DNA of 64,000 bases from the NCBI RefSeq assembly GCF_026914185.1, contig NC_070564.1, positions 5,394,001 through 5,458,000 on the forward strand. The letters are read 5' to 3'. Below, in pieces: positions 61,036 to 64,000 of the stretch. Every line of letters starts with the position of its first letter. Within the stretch, counting starts at the first letter, position 1. Origin of the DNA: Puccinia triticina. Lineage: Eukaryota > Basidiomycota > Pucciniomycetes > Pucciniales > Pucciniaceae. The notes under the pieces are model-generated. The model did not search any database and was not told the origin of the DNA. It saw only the letters and a program-made list of their open reading frames with translations. Made by a program: the position numbers and the translations under genes.

Positions 61036-62229
61036 GGGTCAGCCTAAATGCACTCCAAAAAAATCCCAAAAGCACTCCAAAAGTGATTGTATGGAGTGTG
61101 CACTCCAATGATTGTTGGAGTACAGACTAGAGTACTCCAAGTCAATTGGAGTGCAGAACTGGGGACTCAAGACTCTTTGGAGTGCACCACAAAGAACTCC
61201 AGTGGCCAGGAAATGTAATGAGTGCCCATGAGTCTCACTCCATCAGATTGGAGTGCATTCCCCCAGCACTCCATTCCTGATATTTCTCCTCCTCAAAAGG
61301 GGAGTGCAGTACTGTGCACTCCAGCCAGAGCTGGAGTGCCTACAACTTCAACTGGGCTATGTACAAACACACCCCACTTGATCCTCCTGATATCCATGAC
61401 CGGTACAGACCGGCATTGAGCGGATTAACATCTCCTCTCAATGACCAGTCTGTACCGGACCGCCGGTCATTGAGGGAAATCACAGAAATCACACCTCTTG
61501 ATGGCCGGTCTGTGCCGGTCATCAAGGGGAGTAACATCTCTCGATGACCGGTCTGTGCCGGTCACCGAGGGGAGTAACATCTCTTGATGACCGGTCAGAC
61601 CAACCGGTCATCAAGAGTAGCACCTCCCCTCAATGACTGGTACACACCGGGCATTGAGAGGTGTTATTACCCTTGATGACCGGTCTGACCGGTCATCGAG
61701 AAATGTGACTCACCTCAATGACCGGTGATGACCGGTCATCAAGAGGTGTGAGTCCTCTCAATGACCGGTCTGTGCCGGTCATTGGGAGGTGTGACTGATG
61801 ACCGGCGCGGAGGTATGAGTCCTCTGGATGACCGGTTGTGTGAGTCCCCTCAATGACCGGTCCAGACCGGTCATCAAGAGGTGTGATTGCTGTGGGCACT
61901 CCAAAAAAAAGGAGACTTGGAGTGCACCCTAATGCACTCCATTTGGCATTTGCTAGCTGGAGTGCAAAGCCAAAATCCTTCACTGAAAAGGTGGAGTGCT
62001 TGGGCTTGCACTCCATTTTTTTTGGAGTGCATCTAGCTGCACTCCCCTATTTTGGTCAATTTTGGAGTACCCAGTTGTGTACTCCAAGAAACATGGAGTG
62101 CCCATCTGGGGACTCCATGTTTTGGGAGTACAAAATCAAGGCACTCCAACTTTTTTGGAGTGCTGGCCCCCCAAAGCCAAAAATGTGGAGTGCATGAAGT
62201 AAAAGTTTGGAGTGCATTTAGGCTGACCC
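61036..62229. mobile_element. Nested hAT-like element of the same word family, perfect 8-bp duplication
   Basis: The ends are GGGTCAGCCTAAATGCACTC and its complement. TAAAATAA flanks at 61028-61035 and 62230-62237. GGAGTGCACTCC words lie at 61045-61350 and 61895-62220. A GACCGGTC array (61395-61890) occupies the middle. Confidence 0.85.
61395..61890. repeat. GACCGGTC palindromic word array
   Basis: About 15 copies of GACCGGTC/TGCCGGTCAT-type words alternate with TCAATGA, ATCAAGAG and GTGTGA spacers. It is closely like the arrays in 56846-57659 and 60120-60510, although the host element's own word is GGAGTGCACTCC. No TIR pair of its own was found. Confidence 0.7.
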
Positions 62230-62760
62230 TAAAATAAGTCAGGGTTCTCAAAGAGGAATGAAACCTTATGTCAGCATCATATGTGTATTTAAAATACATC
62301 AAAAATTATGTATGTAAAATGTTTTCAGTTTCTACAATGACTAAAACCTGAACCAGAAATAAATTCAAGGGGATTAAATTTGGTTGGTTCATGTCACCTG
62401 CCTACTACTGCCCTAAAGTTTTCCTGGTACTCCACCCCAAGAACTTGGAATATACATTTTTCAAAGTTACATGCAAGTTTCAATTAGAGATTTAAAATTG
62501 CATTTTTGTAAATTTGAGAAACCTTAATCCACTCCAATAAATTTGGAATGAACATCTGTGCACTCCAAAAAAAAAAAAAATGAAAAAAATGTTGCTTGGA
62601 AAAAATATTTTTGGAGTGGAATTGGGTTTACTCCAAAATTTTTGGAGTGCATCATGGGTACACTCCAAAAAACAGGCTTTTTTGGAGTGGAATTTTGTTC
62701 ACTCCAACAAAATTTGGAGTACACTATGGTTCACTCCAATGAAAGTTGGAGTGGACTACT

Positions 62761-63081
62761 TGTAAGGGTCTGATGTACCCTCACTGGAAACAACGTGGAA
62801 AGCGGGGGCGAGGGGACGAGGCCGGAGCCTGAGGAACTTTCTAGTTCCAAACGGTGGGCTGAATTGCAGATGGGCTAGCCGGGAGAGAACAGATTCTCTC
62901 CGTAAGTACAACCAGAGAGAGAAAGAGAAGGGAAATGAGAAGAAGGCTTACCTAGCCGGGAGAGAACAGATTCTCTGCCGGACTAGGGAAGATGGGGTTC
63001 GAGCACATGTATCTGTCTGCGCAGGGGTTACATAATCCTCTGGCCCTTTGTGTGAAGCCCCCTAGGATAGGGGACTTTACA
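62761..63081 (+). mobile_element. Solo LTR, 321 bp, with exact 5-bp duplication
   Basis: It starts TGTAAGGGTCTGATG and ends GGACTTTACA. CTACT flanks at 62756-62760 and 63082-63086. Excision restores the palindrome arm of the host element (GGAGTGGA-CTACT-GTTCACTCC). It shares TGTAAGNGTC, CTTACCTAGC and GAGAAC/GATTCTCT blocks with 22884-23202. Confidence 0.9.
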
Positions 63082-63611
63082 CTACTGTTCACTCCATTTT
63101 TGGAGTGGATGAAGTAATTTTTTGGTGTGGATTTAGCCTGCCCCTAAATTTTCAACACAAATAGCGCCCGCGGTGGGTCGGGTTGAGGCGGTAAACTCCT
63201 GAAATTTCCAACTAGGGCCCCGATTTAGGGCCCGCGGTGGAAATGCTCTTAGCAAGTGTGCTGGCACAAATGTTGGATCTCTGCCGGCTGCTGCTGCGGC
63301 CGCGCCAGCTCCACTTGATGGGTGGCTCCCGACCGGGGAGGATAGTCCGGCTGCACTCTTGGGTTTGAGCTGAGCCTTTTGTCAAAATTGAGCCAGGAGA
63401 CCACCAACGTCCACCGGCAGCTTGTCCGAGACCTCCCTGCCACTCAGGAACCCTGTGCTTGGGTCCTGATAGCGCTTGTTGACTGTCTCTGAGCAGACTT
63501 CTTCAAGTGGCAGCTCCAACCACGGCCTATTGGAGACGCCGTGTGTCAAACAGATTTTCCAGGCATAAATACCAAATAATCAATATTCCACACTCAAAAA
63601 GGAGGGCAATG

Positions 63612-63920
63612 AGAAAAGACCGTGTCAACGACGCCGATCCTCTTCTTGCTGAGACCTCAAGAACCCAGAGACAGGGAGCAGCTGATCATGGGGTTTCCGT
63701 ATATCATAGAGGCAGGAATTGAAGGCAAGGATGATATTGATGATGTCCTTGGCCTTGGCCATCCTGGGCCCACTGCTAATCCCTTTCATCTGAGAGCCAG
63801 CAGACACATGCAGTACCCTTGCACGCCCAAGTTCCAGTGCAAGAAGTGGTGCTTGTACACATGCGGATCTAGCAGCAGATCTGAGCATTTGAAGCTTGAC
63901 GCTAGCTTCTCCCTGACCGC
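63612..63920 (+). other. Open frame running into an LTR, possible exon
   Basis: One frame is open from about 63612 to the window end. It reads ILFLLRPQEPRDREQLIMGF, then IIEAGIEGKDDIDDVLGLGH, NPFHLRASRHMQYPC and FQCKKWCLYTCG before the LTR start at 63921. The Cys-rich end is not a motif I recognise. It may be the coding end of a retroelement or a cellular exon; support is weak. Confidence 0.25.
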
Positions 63921-64000
63921 TGTAAGACTCAAAAGTGGTTGCGAAACCCTTTTGCTGAATGGAGAAGGGGATGATGGAGGTGCAAACTCTGCCCTTCTAT
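63921..64000 (+). mobile_element. Start of an LTR (cut by window end)
   Basis: It begins TGTAAGACTCAAAAGTGG and matches the first 80 bp of the solo LTR at 31465-31544 with few differences (for example GGTTGCGAAACCC versus GGTAATGAAACCC). Confidence 0.7.

Larger units (their letters stand above)
60727..63144. mobile_element. hAT-like foldback element filled with GGAGTGCACTCC words, 8-bp duplication
   Basis: The ends are GGGGCAGGCTAAATCCACAC (left) and its complement (right). TAAATTTT flanks at 60719-60726 and 63145-63152. The left arm 60727-61027 is repeated reversed at about 62520-63144, broken only by the solo LTR. Words GGAGTG and CACTCC alternate throughout. Confidence 0.85.
58998..63248. 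mobile_element. Outer PIF/Harbinger-like element carrying a nest of later insertions
   Basis: The TIR GAGCATTTCCACCGCGGGC occurs at both ends (right end reversed). TTA flanks at 58995-58997 and 63249-63251. Its own sequence includes GGGGCGCTAAAA near the left end and a GACCGG-type word field at 59160-59640. Nested within are 59735-60671, 60727-63144 (itself holding 61036-62229) and the solo LTR 62761-63081. Confidence 0.75.

Noticed and set aside
57000..61890. CRISPR-like repeat-spacer arrays
   Set aside because: Repeats are degenerate, spacing varies, units are palindromic words within TIR elements, and the genes are spliced eukaryotic genes.

Overview
The window looks like a TE-dominated stretch of a large basidiomycete genome, most probably a rust fungus (Pucciniales). 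That is an inference from three things: genes split by short GT-AG introns; the gene set (Cdc25, a rhodanese-tyrosine phosphatase fusion, an AA7-type FAD oxidase); and the load of Copia, chromovirus Gypsy, hAT and PIF/Harbinger-like elements. The species cannot be fixed from the sequence. All coordinates and splice sites were read by eye; no alignment or search was run.

Layout. 0-2 kb: a spliced gene relic with one in-frame stop, then a foldback MITE. 2.1-9.3 kb: one Copia element with 812-bp LTRs and a near-matching target duplication, broken by a SINE and by a 1.2-kb TIR element. 10-18.2 kb: a gene island with an 88-residue single-span mitochondrial-type protein, a 998-residue rhodanese/PTP phosphatase and a 546-residue secreted FAD oxidase. 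19-25 kb: a TCAGCT repeat field split by a MITE, a chromovirus fragment, a solo LTR and a palindromic minisatellite. 25.3-32.5 kb: two truncated hAT transposases facing each other between hAT-like ends, with a 934-bp solo LTR inside. 33.5-40.8 kb: an LTR-split gene relic and a 3-kb hAT element (8-bp duplication, SINE inside), all enclosed by inverted repeats. 43.5-48.2 kb: a Cdc25 phosphatase gene. 49.4-51.4 kb: three foldback/MITE elements. 53-56.3 kb: a large AT-rich gene for a protein with a duplicated, unrecognised domain. 56.8-63.2 kb: a nest of TIR elements and a solo LTR. 63.6-64 kb: an open frame and the start of another LTR.

Two themes run through the repeats. First, several TIR-bounded elements have interiors made mostly of many copies of one family-specific short palindromic word (TAGCGCTA, GGAGTGCACTCC, GACCGGTC and others). 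Second, the coding TEs were often killed at CpG sites: in five integrase or RNase H-like catalytic Asp codons of four elements the base change is CpG to CpA (Asp to Asn), and most of the premature TGA stops are consistent with CGA to TGA. This fits deamination of methylated cytosine.

The intact genes do not form a cluster or pathway. Cdc25 (cell-cycle entry) and the PTP (probably MAPK dephosphorylation) are conserved signalling genes; the FAD oxidase is probably secreted.
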